Of a stretch of 64,000 nucleotides of DNA, positions 1-8,900 are shown in pieces; positions within the stretch are counted from its first letter, which is position 1, and each line of letters starts with the position of its first letter. Origin of the DNA: Nostoc sp. HK-01 (lineage in GTDB: Bacteria; Cyanobacteriota; Cyanobacteriia; Cyanobacteriales; Nostocaceae); the NCBI GenBank assembly GCA_003990705.1, contig AP018319.1, positions 248,001 through 312,000 on the forward strand. The letters run 5' to 3'. The position numbers were made by a program, and so were the translations under genes. The notes beneath the pieces are model-generated. The model had not been told where the DNA came from. It saw only the letters and a list, made by a program, of their open reading frames with translations, and searched no databases.

Positions 1-1128
1 CCTAAAATGCCTTGGTATAAGGCAGGGGTTGAAAGATTTTTTGGGATGTTAAATACCAAAATATTGGTAGGTCAACCTGGATACTTCCTTTTAGAGTTTA
101 CGCAGCAATATGATTATGATCCTAAAAAAAATGCTGTGGTTTCATTTGATGCCTTACAAGAAATGATTCATATATTTATCATTGATATTCATAATCAAGA
201 TGCTCATCCAGAATTTAAATGTCCCCGTTCTGAGGTTTGGGAAAAAGCATTATTAGAATATCCACCTGCATTACCACCTTCACATAAGGAATTAAGGGTT
301 TTGCTAGGACGGATTGAGAAACGAGTTATTTCTATAAAAGGCATAGAGTTTGAGGGACTTTATTACAATAGTCCTGAACTTGTCCAGTTACGTGCTGATT
401 TGGAAAAATCAGATAAAAAAAGCAGTTCGAGTAAGCGATTCACAGCGAAAGCGACCATTAAAGTTGACCCTCTCGATTTATCGAGTATCTATGTTTTTGA
501 CCCAACTTGTGACAATTTTATAGCCATACCTGCTGTATCTTATGCTTATACTCAAGGACTGTCTCTATGGCAACACAAAGTGATAAAGAATTTGGCAGCA
601 ATTGAGTACAAAAAAGTAGATATTGTTGCCCTTGCTTTAGCTAAAAAGAAAATTCAAGAAATAGTAGAACGAGAATGGCTATTAACTAAAAAAGGTAAAA
701 CTCGTTCGGCAATGGCTAGGTGGAAAGGTATAGGAAGAGAAGGATTTAACAGGGATCAACCGGAAAATACTATAACAGAAACAACATTAAATACTAATAT
801 TAATCACCTGACAGAGGAGGAATCTAATAATAGTCCAATGGCAGGCATATCCGACATTGGTAGCGCTTTTAATTTATCTGAATCCTCACAGATTAATGAG
901 AAAGATACTGATAATTCATCCTCTCAAGTTGAGCCAAATCAAGATTTATATCTAAATTCTACTGACAGTAACCTAAAAATTCAAAAAAAGCGAAAACATA
1001 CCCGAAAGCAACAATCTTTATCTCAAGTTGAGCAAACAGTTTCTATTAATGAAAAAACGGTGGATGAGTGGAAGCCAGATTTATCTGGATGGGATATTAG
1101 TATAGGTTTACCAAATCCGGAGATATAA
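1..1128 (+). CDS. tnsB: TnsB-like DDE transposase, C-terminal part (cut by window edge)
   Basis: The frame is open from the first base, so the gene starts outside the window. The visible start has PWYKAGVERFFGML, where the Glu of VERFF is the likely third acidic residue of the DDE catalytic triad in Mu/TnsB/TniA-type transposases. The rest is the basic Mu C-terminal-like region and a low-complexity Ser/Asn/Glu-rich tail ending in a short conserved-looking hydrophobic motif (WKPDLSGWDIS) that may contact TnsC. TnsB cuts and joins the transposon ends. The next gene starts 4 bp downstream, so this is one operon with tnsC and tniQ. The family call is firm; assignment to Tn7-like rather than Tn5053-like elements is inference. 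Confidence 0.9.
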   Translation, partial: PKMPWYKAGVERFFGMLNTKILVGQPGYFLLEFTQQYDYDPKKNAVVSFDALQEMIHIFIIDIHNQDAHPEFKCPRSEVWEKALLEYPPALPPSHKELRVLLGRIEKRVISIKGIEFEGLYYNSPELVQLRADLEKSDKKSSSSKRFTAKATIKVDPLDLSSIYVFDPTCDNFIAIPAVSYAYTQGLSLWQHKVIKNLAAIEYKKVDIVALALAKKKIQEIVEREWLLTKKGKTRSAMARWKGIGREGFNRDQPENTITETTLNTNINHLTEEESNNSPMAGISDIGSAFNLSESSQINEKDTDNSSSQVEPNQDLYLNSTDSNLKIQKKRKHTRKQQSLSQVEQTVSINEKTVDEWKPDLSGWDISIGLPNPEI

Positions 1129-1132
1129 ATCT

Positions 1133-2149
1133 ATGTTAGATAGAAAGCATTTGCTAAAAATGACATTGTCAGAGCGATTGTATCTTGCTAATAACATATA
1201 TGTTATCTATCCTCGCATCAAAGAAATTTTATCAGCTATTGATTATTGCCATCATTTTTCTAACTTAAAAGATGAGCCAGATTGTTTATTTTTGCAAGGA
1301 GAAACTGGAACTGGTAAAACTACTATTTTTAGAAGTTACCTTCAAGAGTCTCCCAGATATGAAACAGCTACTGGTACAGTTGTTCCGATATTGTCTGTTA
1401 CCATTCCTTCCCCGGCGACAGTCAAAAGTGTTGTAACTAAGCTTCTTTGGGAATTAGGAGACCCTGCTTATGATAAGGGTACAGTAGGAAGTCAGACTAT
1501 TAGGCTAATAGGATTGATGAAAGATTGTGGTGTAGAACTTATTTTTTTAGATGAATTTCAACATTTTATTGACCGAGATTCAGCTAAGGTACTAAAAACT
1601 GTCTCTGACTGGTTAAAAAATTTAATTTTAGATGCTAAAGTTCCGATAATTTTAATTGGTTTACCAGAAAGTAATGCTGTTTTTAAGTTTAACTCTCAGT
1701 TAAGTCGTAGGTTTACTAATAGATATACTCTCAGCCCTTTTGAATGGAAAGCTGATTCTGGCAAAGAATTTCGGACTTTTATACATGCAGTGGAATCACA
1801 ACTTCCCTTGAGTGATGAATCTTGTTTAGCTAGTGAAGAAATGTCCCTGCGTTTTTACTACGCATCTGATGGTGTTGTTGCTTATGTGATGAAACTAATT
1901 CGTTATGGGACTTATTTAGCACTTCGTCAAGGGTTAGAGAAACTTGATTTAAATGTTTTAGCTACTGCATTTGACAAGTATGTAAAAGCAGATAAGCTGC
2001 ACAAGTATAACCCTTTTCTTACTGATGAATATCTCCTATATGAAAAGGAAGTTTATTCCTTACAAGAATTTTCAACTTTAGAAGCTACTAATCGGAGAAT
2101 TAAACCAAAAACTCGCTCAACAAAGGCATCTGACATTTTACATAAATAG
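1133..2149 (+). CDS. tnsC: TnsC/TniB-like AAA+ ATPase of a Tn7-like transposon
   Basis: An ATPase regulator that links target choice to the transposase. Walker A is GETGTGKTT near residue 58, and Walker B is LIFLDEFQHF near residue 137, the DEFQH form being typical of TniB/TnsC proteins. A TrkA-like sensor region with GLPESNAVFKFNSQLSRRF follows near residue 180. At 338 residues it is in the short range seen in Tn5053-like and type V-K CAST-like elements, shorter than canonical Tn7 TnsC. The ATG lies 4 bp after tnsB with GGAG just upstream inside tnsB, so the two are probably co-translated. No sign of decay. Confidence 0.92.
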   Translation: MLDRKHLLKMTLSERLYLANNIYVIYPRIKEILSAIDYCHHFSNLKDEPDCLFLQGETGTGKTTIFRSYLQESPRYETATGTVVPILSVTIPSPATVKSVVTKLLWELGDPAYDKGTVGSQTIRLIGLMKDCGVELIFLDEFQHFIDRDSAKVLKTVSDWLKNLILDAKVPIILIGLPESNAVFKFNSQLSRRFTNRYTLSPFEWKADSGKEFRTFIHAVESQLPLSDESCLASEEMSLRFYYASDGVVAYVMKLIRYGTYLALRQGLEKLDLNVLATAFDKYVKADKLHKYNPFLTDEYLLYEKEVYSLQEFSTLEATNRRIKPKTRSTKASDILHK

Positions 2150-2167
2150 GAGAAGGAGGGAGTCAGC

Positions 2168-2980
2168 TTGTACAGTGATAATAAACTTTTACGCCGCCCT
2201 TATCCTTACACTGATGAAAGTTTAGTTGGGTATATTGCCCGACTCGCTGATAGTAATTACTACTCTTCTCCCGATTATATTTTAAGAGTTTCTGCATTAA
2301 CAAAAACAGAAAGGCATGCCAACATCTTTTATCCTCAATTTGATAGCTTATGTTTGCTAAGTCATATTACTGGAGTCTCAGAAAAAACTCTTTGGTCGAT
2401 GGCATTTAGTTCTGTGACTCTTGGCAAGGCTAAATTTTTCTATGCAACTCTTGTTCAAGCATTTGGAGAGAATATTCCAGTTAGGTTTATTCGCAAACAA
2501 GGCCCAAGATTATGCCCTGTTTGTTTACAGTTATCGCCTTATTATCGTCAAATTTGGCATCTGCATAGTGTTACAGGATGTCCTTTCCATAAATGTTTTC
2601 TAATTGAAAAATGTCCTAATTGTCATCAGCCTATTCAGTTTTTTAGAGCTAACTTACTCAAATGTAAGTGTGGATTCGATTTACGTAATTCTTCTATAAC
2701 TACTATCAGTGCTGAACAGTTTGCTTTGTCATACCAAATTTCTCTGCTCTGTCAAGTCCCTGATATAGATTCAGTTAATTATAGTAATGAAATTCAATAT
2801 TTAGAAAATTTAGAAGCGTCGAACCGAGATAAATTATCTGGTTATAATTATGATTTATTTGAAGGTTTAATAGCTAAAGATACGATAATTAGTGATTACG
2901 TATTTTTCCCTTTGTTGGAACTGCATACATTACTTGCTTGGAGCTTAACTCAAAATGACGCAAATCAAGATGTTATGTAA
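2168..2980 (+). CDS. tniQ: TniQ family transposition targeting protein
   Basis: The N-terminus (RRPYPYTDESLVGYIARLA) is the conserved TniQ/TnsD start. Zinc-binding Cys/His motifs follow: CPVC near residue 116, then HLHSVTGCPFHKC, CPNC and CKCG up to about residue 172. TniQ recruits TnsC to the target. The start is TTG at 2168, supported by a strong AGGAGAAGGAGGG ribosome binding site at 2149-2161. At 270 residues it is a short TniQ. No cas12k, Cascade gene or CRISPR repeat is seen downstream; the transposon-end repeats begin immediately after the stop codon, so this part of the element appears not to be CRISPR-guided. Confidence 0.9.
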   Translation: MYSDNKLLRRPYPYTDESLVGYIARLADSNYYSSPDYILRVSALTKTERHANIFYPQFDSLCLLSHITGVSEKTLWSMAFSSVTLGKAKFFYATLVQAFGENIPVRFIRKQGPRLCPVCLQLSPYYRQIWHLHSVTGCPFHKCFLIEKCPNCHQPIQFFRANLLKCKCGFDLRNSSITTISAEQFALSYQISLLCQVPDIDSVNYSNEIQYLENLEASNRDKLSGYNYDLFEGLIAKDTIISDYVFFPLLELHTLLAWSLTQNDANQDVM

Positions 2981-2985
2981 TTGAG

Positions 2986-3112
2986 AAAATTTCATTTAGT
3001 CTGCGAATTTAGGGGGAAAATTTCACTAAGTCTGCAAAAAAATTTCATTTAGTCTGCAACAAAAATTGCTCAAACCCTTATTCTTGCGTTGAAAAAATTT
3101 CACTTAGTCTGC
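2986..3112 (+). repeat. Four direct repeats after tniQ: probable transposon end with TnsB-binding sites
   Basis: A 19-bp repeat with consensus AAAATTTCAYTWAGTCTGC occurs at 2986-3004, 3017-3035, 3039-3057 and 3094-3112, all in the same orientation. Spacing is irregular (31, 22 and 55 bp), as in the multiple TnsB-binding sites of Tn7-like ends. The array starts 6 bp after the tniQ stop. A degenerate fifth copy is at 3207-3226. The other transposon end lies outside the window. Confidence 0.75.
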
Positions 3113-3240
3113 AAACCCACATTTATACTTTTATTTCAATAATTAGAATAGAAGCGATCGTCATACTCTGGCACTTAAGTACCTCAAACCCTTGTTCTTG
3201 CGTTGTAAAAATTTTCTGCTTATCTGCAAACCCACATTTG
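3069..3240 (+). repeat. Duplicated ~58-bp block spanning the putative transposon terminus
   Basis: Positions 3069-3126 and 3183-3240 share CTCAAACCCTT(A/G)TTCTTGCGTTG, then an A-rich tract, then the 19-bp repeat (intact in the first copy, degenerate in the second) and CTGCAAACCCACATTT. CCCACA at the end of each block could be the 5'-TGT...ACA-3' terminus usual for Tn7-like elements. A duplicated or nested transposon end is the simplest reading. Confidence 0.6.
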
Positions 3241-3265
3241 GATGAGTTGTTCCCCCTACACAGGG

Positions 3266-3795
3266 CAGGGCTGTTTCATTCTAGGAAGAAAAATGGTTGA
3301 ATCGGAGAGTCAGAGCAATGTTGAACAGTAGTAATGAAAGTCAGCTTAATAACGCAACTGAAGCTCGTCAGAGATTTCCGTACAAAGCAAGGACAAAGAC
3401 ACCCATTATGGCTGGTACTGGTGTTGGTAATCATGGGAACAATGAGTGGTTGTGTAGGATACAGAGGTTTAGGAGATTTTGTCAAACGCCATCAACAATC
3501 ATTAATCGAAATACTAGAGATACCAAAACAGAGAGTGCCATCGTACTCGACAATTCGCCGTGTGATGATGCGTGTAAATTTTGCGGAATTGACACAGATA
3601 TTTAATAAATGGGCAAGTCAGTACGTAGAATTAAGCTCCTTAGAATGGTTAGCAACTGACGGTAACGACTTGAAGCGACTGCCGTTGAAAGATGTTGTTT
3701 TTGATGAAGACTCGGCCCAAATGGTTGATGGCTATGCTGCTGCTAATTTCTCGATTATTCGTAGTTTTGTGATTAACCTCTTACGTAATCATGGT
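3266..3795 (+). pseudogene. ISAs1-family transposase remnant with left inverted repeat
   Basis: The left end CAGGGCTGTTTCATT at 3266-3280 matches the usual ISAs1-type terminal repeat. The reading frame from 3334 gives the conserved start (LVRDFRTKQGQRHPLWLVL, then RVPSYSTIRRV) up to EWLATDG near residue 110. It then jumps to what looks like the C-terminal family region (DVVFDEDSAQMVDGYAAANF, then FVINLLRNHGFDS), so the catalytic core is missing. The frame runs on into unrelated sequence until 3984. An internally deleted, dead element. Confidence 0.75.
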
Positions 3796-4207
3796 TTTGA
3801 CTCCCTCTACCTTGGCGATTTTTGCCATCTTATTTCCAGATATTTCGCAAAAAGTGGCAATTTTAGATGTTGCCCAGCAAGTGATGTTGGTGCAAATATT
3901 GCCGGTGAGTCTCGGTCTTGTCATCAACAAGTTCGCTCCTACATTTGCTCAAAAAATAGCCCAACCCTTAACTTTGATGGCTGATAGTCTGTTTTTAGGG
4001 CTGGTTATTTTGGCGTGCATCCTCGGACTACCATTGTTGTACAAGCTTTGGGTATTACCACTCGGAGCGATCGCAATTATGGTGATTGCCTCTCTAGGAA
4101 TTGGGCAGAATTTTCTTACCTTTAGTCCACCTCAAATCAGATCTACTCAAATCAAAAACCTGGACTGTACCTGCTTGTTTGGCTGTAGATTACTTATCAA
4201 AATATAA
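3796..4207 (+). pseudogene. Bile acid:sodium symporter (BASS) family fragment
   Basis: The reading frame from 3791 translates into several hydrophobic segments (LTPSTLAIFAILFPD, then VMLVQILPVSLGLVINKF, then SLFLGLVILACILGLPLL) resembling the middle of BASS-family transporters. Both ends are missing: it begins inside the ISAs1 remnant and loses similarity after about 4130. Only three or four of the roughly ten membrane helices remain, so it cannot be functional. Family call from sequence style, moderately sure. Confidence 0.55.
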
Positions 4208-4246
4208 CTGTGCGGAATATAATTTTCTAGAAGATTTAGATCCGCA

Positions 4247-5173
4247 ATGTCTACCAACTCTTTTACTTCATTGGTTTTGACGAGTACGCCACCTTTGACC
4301 CAACACCCGGCAATTATTTATCTCTCGACACTAAGTCCGGGATCGAAACCGACAATGAAGCACTCACTCAACCTGATTGCTCAATTGGTCACAGATCATC
4401 AAGCTGACCATCTGACTTTGAATTGGTCAGGATTGCGCTACAAACACACCCTAGCTCTTCGCACCGCACTCATCCAAAAGTACGAGCCAGCAACCGTTAA
4501 CCGGATACTATGCGCCTTAAGGGGCGTTTTGAAACAAGCTCTACACTCCGGGCTGATTAACCCGATTGATTATGCCCGTGCTGTTGACATCCAGAGTGTC
4601 AAAGTGTCAAAAGAATTAAGCGGACGGGTGCTTAGTCAAGATGAGCTTGATGCTTTGATGCAGACTTGTTTTAGCGATCTCACCCCAGCAGGTTTTAGAG
4701 ATGCTGCACTTATAGCTTTCCTTCGCGGTGCTGGTCTGCGACGGAGTGAAGTGGTTTGTCTGGAGCTAAAAGATTTGGCACATCCTGGAGAAATCAAAAT
4801 CCACTCCAGTCACACACGAGTTGACCGGATTGTTTATTTATCTAAGAGCGCGATCGCTATCGTTAATGATTGGATTGAAATCCGAACTCGCACACCAGGC
4901 CCCCTGCTATGTCAAGTCAATAAGTCTGGACGTGTAGTTCACAAACGGCTTACGCCCCAGGCAGTGTTATTTATTTTACACAAGCGGGGTGAACAAGCTG
5001 GTATCAAACCATTCTCGCCTCACGATCTGCGGCATACGTTCATTTGGGATTTGTTAAATGCTGGTGTAGATGTTGTAACTGTACAGAGTTTAGCTGGACT
5101 TTCTAACCCTGCTCTGACTGCACGCTATAACCTTCACACAGAGGATCGCTCTTGTCCCCCTAGACTGGGATAA
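4247..5173 (+). CDS. Tyrosine recombinase (XerC/D-like), probably C-terminally truncated
   Basis: 308 residues. An N-terminal SAM-like core-binding region (about 30-105) precedes the catalytic domain. Catalytic motifs: Arg I in RGAGLRRSEV near residue 165, HDLRH (His-x-x-Arg) near residue 264, and the nucleophile in ALTARY near residue 293. The usual second His/Trp after LAG is Leu here (SLAGLSNPALTARY), which may weaken catalysis. After TARYN the sequence becomes unrelated and stops 13 residues later, whereas relatives go on for tens of residues. A second, broken copy lies at 55455-56027 on the minus strand and diverges at the same point. Confidence 0.8.
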   Translation: MSTNSFTSLVLTSTPPLTQHPAIIYLSTLSPGSKPTMKHSLNLIAQLVTDHQADHLTLNWSGLRYKHTLALRTALIQKYEPATVNRILCALRGVLKQALHSGLINPIDYARAVDIQSVKVSKELSGRVLSQDELDALMQTCFSDLTPAGFRDAALIAFLRGAGLRRSEVVCLELKDLAHPGEIKIHSSHTRVDRIVYLSKSAIAIVNDWIEIRTRTPGPLLCQVNKSGRVVHKRLTPQAVLFILHKRGEQAGIKPFSPHDLRHTFIWDLLNAGVDVVTVQSLAGLSNPALTARYNLHTEDRSCPPRLG

Positions 5174-5209
5174 TGAGAAAACAACGGGGGTGGTAATTAA
5201 AGAGGCAAG

Positions 5210-5872
5210 TTGAAGATTGATAGGCACGGCAGAGCCAAGATACTCTCGCCAGAAGAAATTCAACTTCTGTTCTCGCAGGGGGTAGACTCACTACGAGACA
5301 AAGCGTTATTTGCCGTGATGCTTTACACCGCTTGTCGAGCTTCGGAAGCAGTGACATTACTCAAGCGCGATGTATATGACTCCAAAGGAAAAGTCAGGAA
5401 TAAAATCACTTTTCGCAAAGGGAATACAAAAAATAAACTGGCTACCCGCGCCATACCTGTAATTCAAGAATTGCGAATCAGGCTACAAGCATATCAACCG
5501 CGAGATGATTCACTGTGGCTATTTCCGGGAAATCCAGACCACTCCAGGGCGGGTAGCCACCTGCACCGAGATTCGGCACTGTGGATAGTGCGAGTAGCTT
5601 GCCAACGAACAGAGATTGAGGGCGTAAGTTCACACAGCTTTCGTCGCACGGCGCTCACAACCATGAGTAATGCCGGAATTCCCTTAAGAGTAATTCAGGA
5701 AATTTCTGGACATCGCACCTTGGATGAGCTTTACAAGTATTTGGAGGTAAAAGAAGAACAAGTATTAGGAGCGGTATCATCGTTATCACTGCTTGCCCCG
5801 GTTGAAGAAAACGACTTCGAGAAACCTACGAAAGTCGAAGTGGTCAAAAACACAGTCCAGAAAAGACCTTAA
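5210..5872 (+). CDS. Short tyrosine recombinase of the cyanobacterial integrase type
   Basis: 220 residues, essentially the catalytic domain alone, which is a common form in cyanobacteria. Motifs: Arg I in YTACRASEAVTLL near residue 45, the beta-hairpin Lys region TFRKGNTKNKLATR, HSFRR (His-x-x-Arg) near residue 143, SGHRT, and the Tyr in ELYKYLEV near residue 178. All key residues are present. Start chosen as TTG at 5210, with AGAGG at 5200-5204 as ribosome binding site. It follows the other recombinase by 36 bp on the same strand. The C-terminal tail after residue 195 is not conserved-looking. Confidence 0.82.
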   Translation: MKIDRHGRAKILSPEEIQLLFSQGVDSLRDKALFAVMLYTACRASEAVTLLKRDVYDSKGKVRNKITFRKGNTKNKLATRAIPVIQELRIRLQAYQPRDDSLWLFPGNPDHSRAGSHLHRDSALWIVRVACQRTEIEGVSSHSFRRTALTTMSNAGIPLRVIQEISGHRTLDELYKYLEVKEEQVLGAVSSLSLLAPVEENDFEKPTKVEVVKNTVQKRP

Positions 5873-5984
5873 CCTCATTTTATTCAAAAAATAAATTTGC
5901 AAGGAAAAACAGTACAGTCAACGTAATATTGCTGAGAAAAAAAGTAATAATTTGTAATAGTGAGCCGTCAGCTTTGATAATACT

Positions 5985-8900
5985 TCACCCCTCCACAGGC
6001 AGCACATCCTCAGAGAGCCAGTCATAAAACTGTGGAAATGCAAGAGCTAGAGCCTGCAATTCTTCTTGTGCGAGCGTATCCAGCTTCAGAACCACCTCCC
6101 ACCGCCAATCAGTGGCCCATCGCTTAAGAATGCCTTTGATAGCCTCGGCTCCTTTGGTAATACCAGAGCGAAGCATTTCTACACAGTGAAGTAATGTAAT
6201 TCTGTTATTTGGATCTGGGTGTGGCTCCGTAGTATCCGCCCCCTCAACTAAGGGATTTCCTATACCATTTATGGGGGGGGTGGATACGGGAGAAGAAACA
6301 GGTTCAACTCCTTGCGAGGAATGTGTTTGAGCGTAATCAGTTCGTTGCTGTTGACGATGAGCGATAACTTGTAATGCAAAATCTAATTCCGACTTAGAAA
6401 GCGAAAATAGTTTAACCTGCATTCCGCGTGGCCCAGATTTGCGAAAATCTAAACTTAATCCCAACTGCGCGACTAAAGTGGCCAGCAACCAAATCGGTTG
6501 ACAATCAGGCGGGACAGTAAACCCCAAAATTGCTTTAATGTGAGCAGCGCATTCTTTAGCTCTGTGGGTCATAAGTAATAGTTGTTCGTCCGTGGCAGTA
6601 ATTTCTTCTCCTGTGACTAATCGTTTGAGAATGTCATATAGTCCTAAGTTGAAACGCGCTAACCACTTGGCAGAGTAATTCCCCCAGTCTGTGCAGAAAG
6701 GTAATTTATTTCGCTCTTGCAAGTCTTTGGCACTGACAAATTCTGGGGGTGCGGGGTATTGTTGGTTAGTCCGAGAATCAACAATTGTCTCTTGAGATGG
6801 AGATAAGATGGCCTCTAAAGATGCGATCGCACCTATTAACCGACCGCCGTTATCTTTCTCGACGAGAGATTCGGTGACTTCCACACCGTAAGCATCGTGA
6901 ATGCGAAACTTCTCACATTCAAAAAATTCGTCAGGCGAAAGGTAATCTTTACTTTGCCGTGCGCGGTACTCACTTCTTGAGATGGTATTGGCTTTGGCGA
7001 CAGACTGATGATGAGCAGCATCTAGAGCATCAGCCGCATATTTTAAGGATTCCCAAGCTGCGACATCAATATGATCCCCGACTGGTACAATCTGATTACC
7101 CATCTGGGTTAATAAGTCGCGTAGATCAGCCCGAAGATTGTTAATTGATTGATGACGAGAAGCTTGAATTTGGCAGTAAGCGTCTAATGCCCAATCTTTC
7201 TCAGCCCCGCGCTTGCCTGTTTCGCGGTCAATTTTAATTAAGAACGCAGTAATTTCGTTGGTTTGGAGTAAGCGTTCCTTGATTTTGGTAGGGTTAATTT
7301 CTTTATACCCAAAAGGTGGTTTGGGAGCAACCCAAACGTGAATTGGCACTTTCGGACGATAACGCCACAGCTGTTGAGCGCATTCAGTTGCAGTTTGGGA
7401 AACGGCATGGAAGACACCGAATACTAAATCAAAATGATATTGGGAGATGTCAACACCAGTACCTAAACTGGGACTTGTCAACAGCACATCTAAATTCTTG
7501 ACAGCGTTGGTAATATCTTTAATGAAAGCCACATTCTCATCACTGCCGGAATTATCAGAGTGTACAGACCAAATTCTGAGAGTAGGGTGTGGGGTGTGGG
7601 GTGTAGGGTGTAGTGTTCTTGGTGTCGAGTGTGGAGTATAGGGTGTAGTAGTAGAATCTTCCCTACCCCCGACACCCTGCCCCCGACACCCTGCTTCACT
7701 CAATGGTATTGGGTCAGACTCTAAAATCTGTACACTCAAGGATTTTTCTAGTTTTTTGATGAATCGTTTAGAATCTGAAACCACCATGACTTTTTGACCC
7801 ATCATGATTGCCGCCGAGATTTGAGCTACCAAAGCCGAAGAATCTTGACCTTCATACCAATAGATAGTGCGCTCGCTGTTTTGCCAAGTGTTTTCGATAA
7901 TATATGGTTGTTCGTCCTCTGGTCGCATTGATAAGAAAAATTCGATGGTCACATCATCTAAGTGTGCGTCGGCAATCACGACTAGAGGGGCATTGTAGAC
8001 AATATATTGTAGTGTTTCCAGGATTAGGGCGCGATGTTCCTTGCACGTATTACTGTGCAGTAGGTGTGTCAGGTATTGGCAAGCCTCATCAATGAATATG
8101 CAACCATATTGTAATGCCTGGGTATTAAGCTTATGTAGGCTGTCGATAGTGATGCTGAGTGCAGTTGCTTGCGCCAGTTCTGTATACCCAAGCTCAGAAT
8201 ACATTAAAGTTTCTAGGCGAACACCCAAGTTTTTCAGCAGATTTACTCGATGCCCATTATTGAGGAACTTCTGGTCTGGGTTAGCTTTACGCCAGTAACG
8301 CATCAACTCGGTCTTGCCAGTCCCCATGCCGCTTTTGAGTCCCACCAGTCCGGTTTTTGGCAACCGGACACTATACGCCAATCCCTGAGCTTCCTTATGT
8401 GGTTGGGGTGGAATCTTTAAGAGAGAATCCATGTTAGGAGAATTTAATAACTGGGTCTGTTTTGTACAGGTTTGAGATTGGGGAAACAGTTCTAATACTA
8501 GCTGTTGAAAATTTAAAGGCGGATTTTCTTGTATTGAAATATCTAATGTTGGTTGAGTAGTTGCGTTGGTTTTTGGGGTAAGATTTTTCGTCTTCGGTTC
8601 TGGCTCGGCAGGTACTACCAGTGCTTGAGTAAGATACTGAACATGAACAACCTGATTGGGCTTATATTTTCTTAGCCCTTGATGCTTAACTATGTACGAA
8701 CGTTGATAATCCTTCAATGAGTGAGCATCATCAATAATTGCCGTCAACAGTGCGTTGGCGTAATTACCTCGCTCAACCACAAAATCATCAACGCCTTTCT
8801 CCGGCCCTGGCAGTAATGCCACTTCACAAGCACAACCTACAGATTCAATAGTTTTACCAGTTCTGACAGTTGCTTGATACACCGACCAACGAGTTTTTAG

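Noticed and set aside
2981-3240. The repeats after tniQ as a CRISPR array
   Set aside because: Spacing is irregular, unit length is 19 bp, the repeat is AT-rich and not palindromic, and no cas gene is near. Transposon-end binding sites explain them better.
7447-7699. Overlapping frames around the heptamer repeats in the replication gene
   Set aside because: They consist of repeat-encoded residues in other frames of a clearly coding region.
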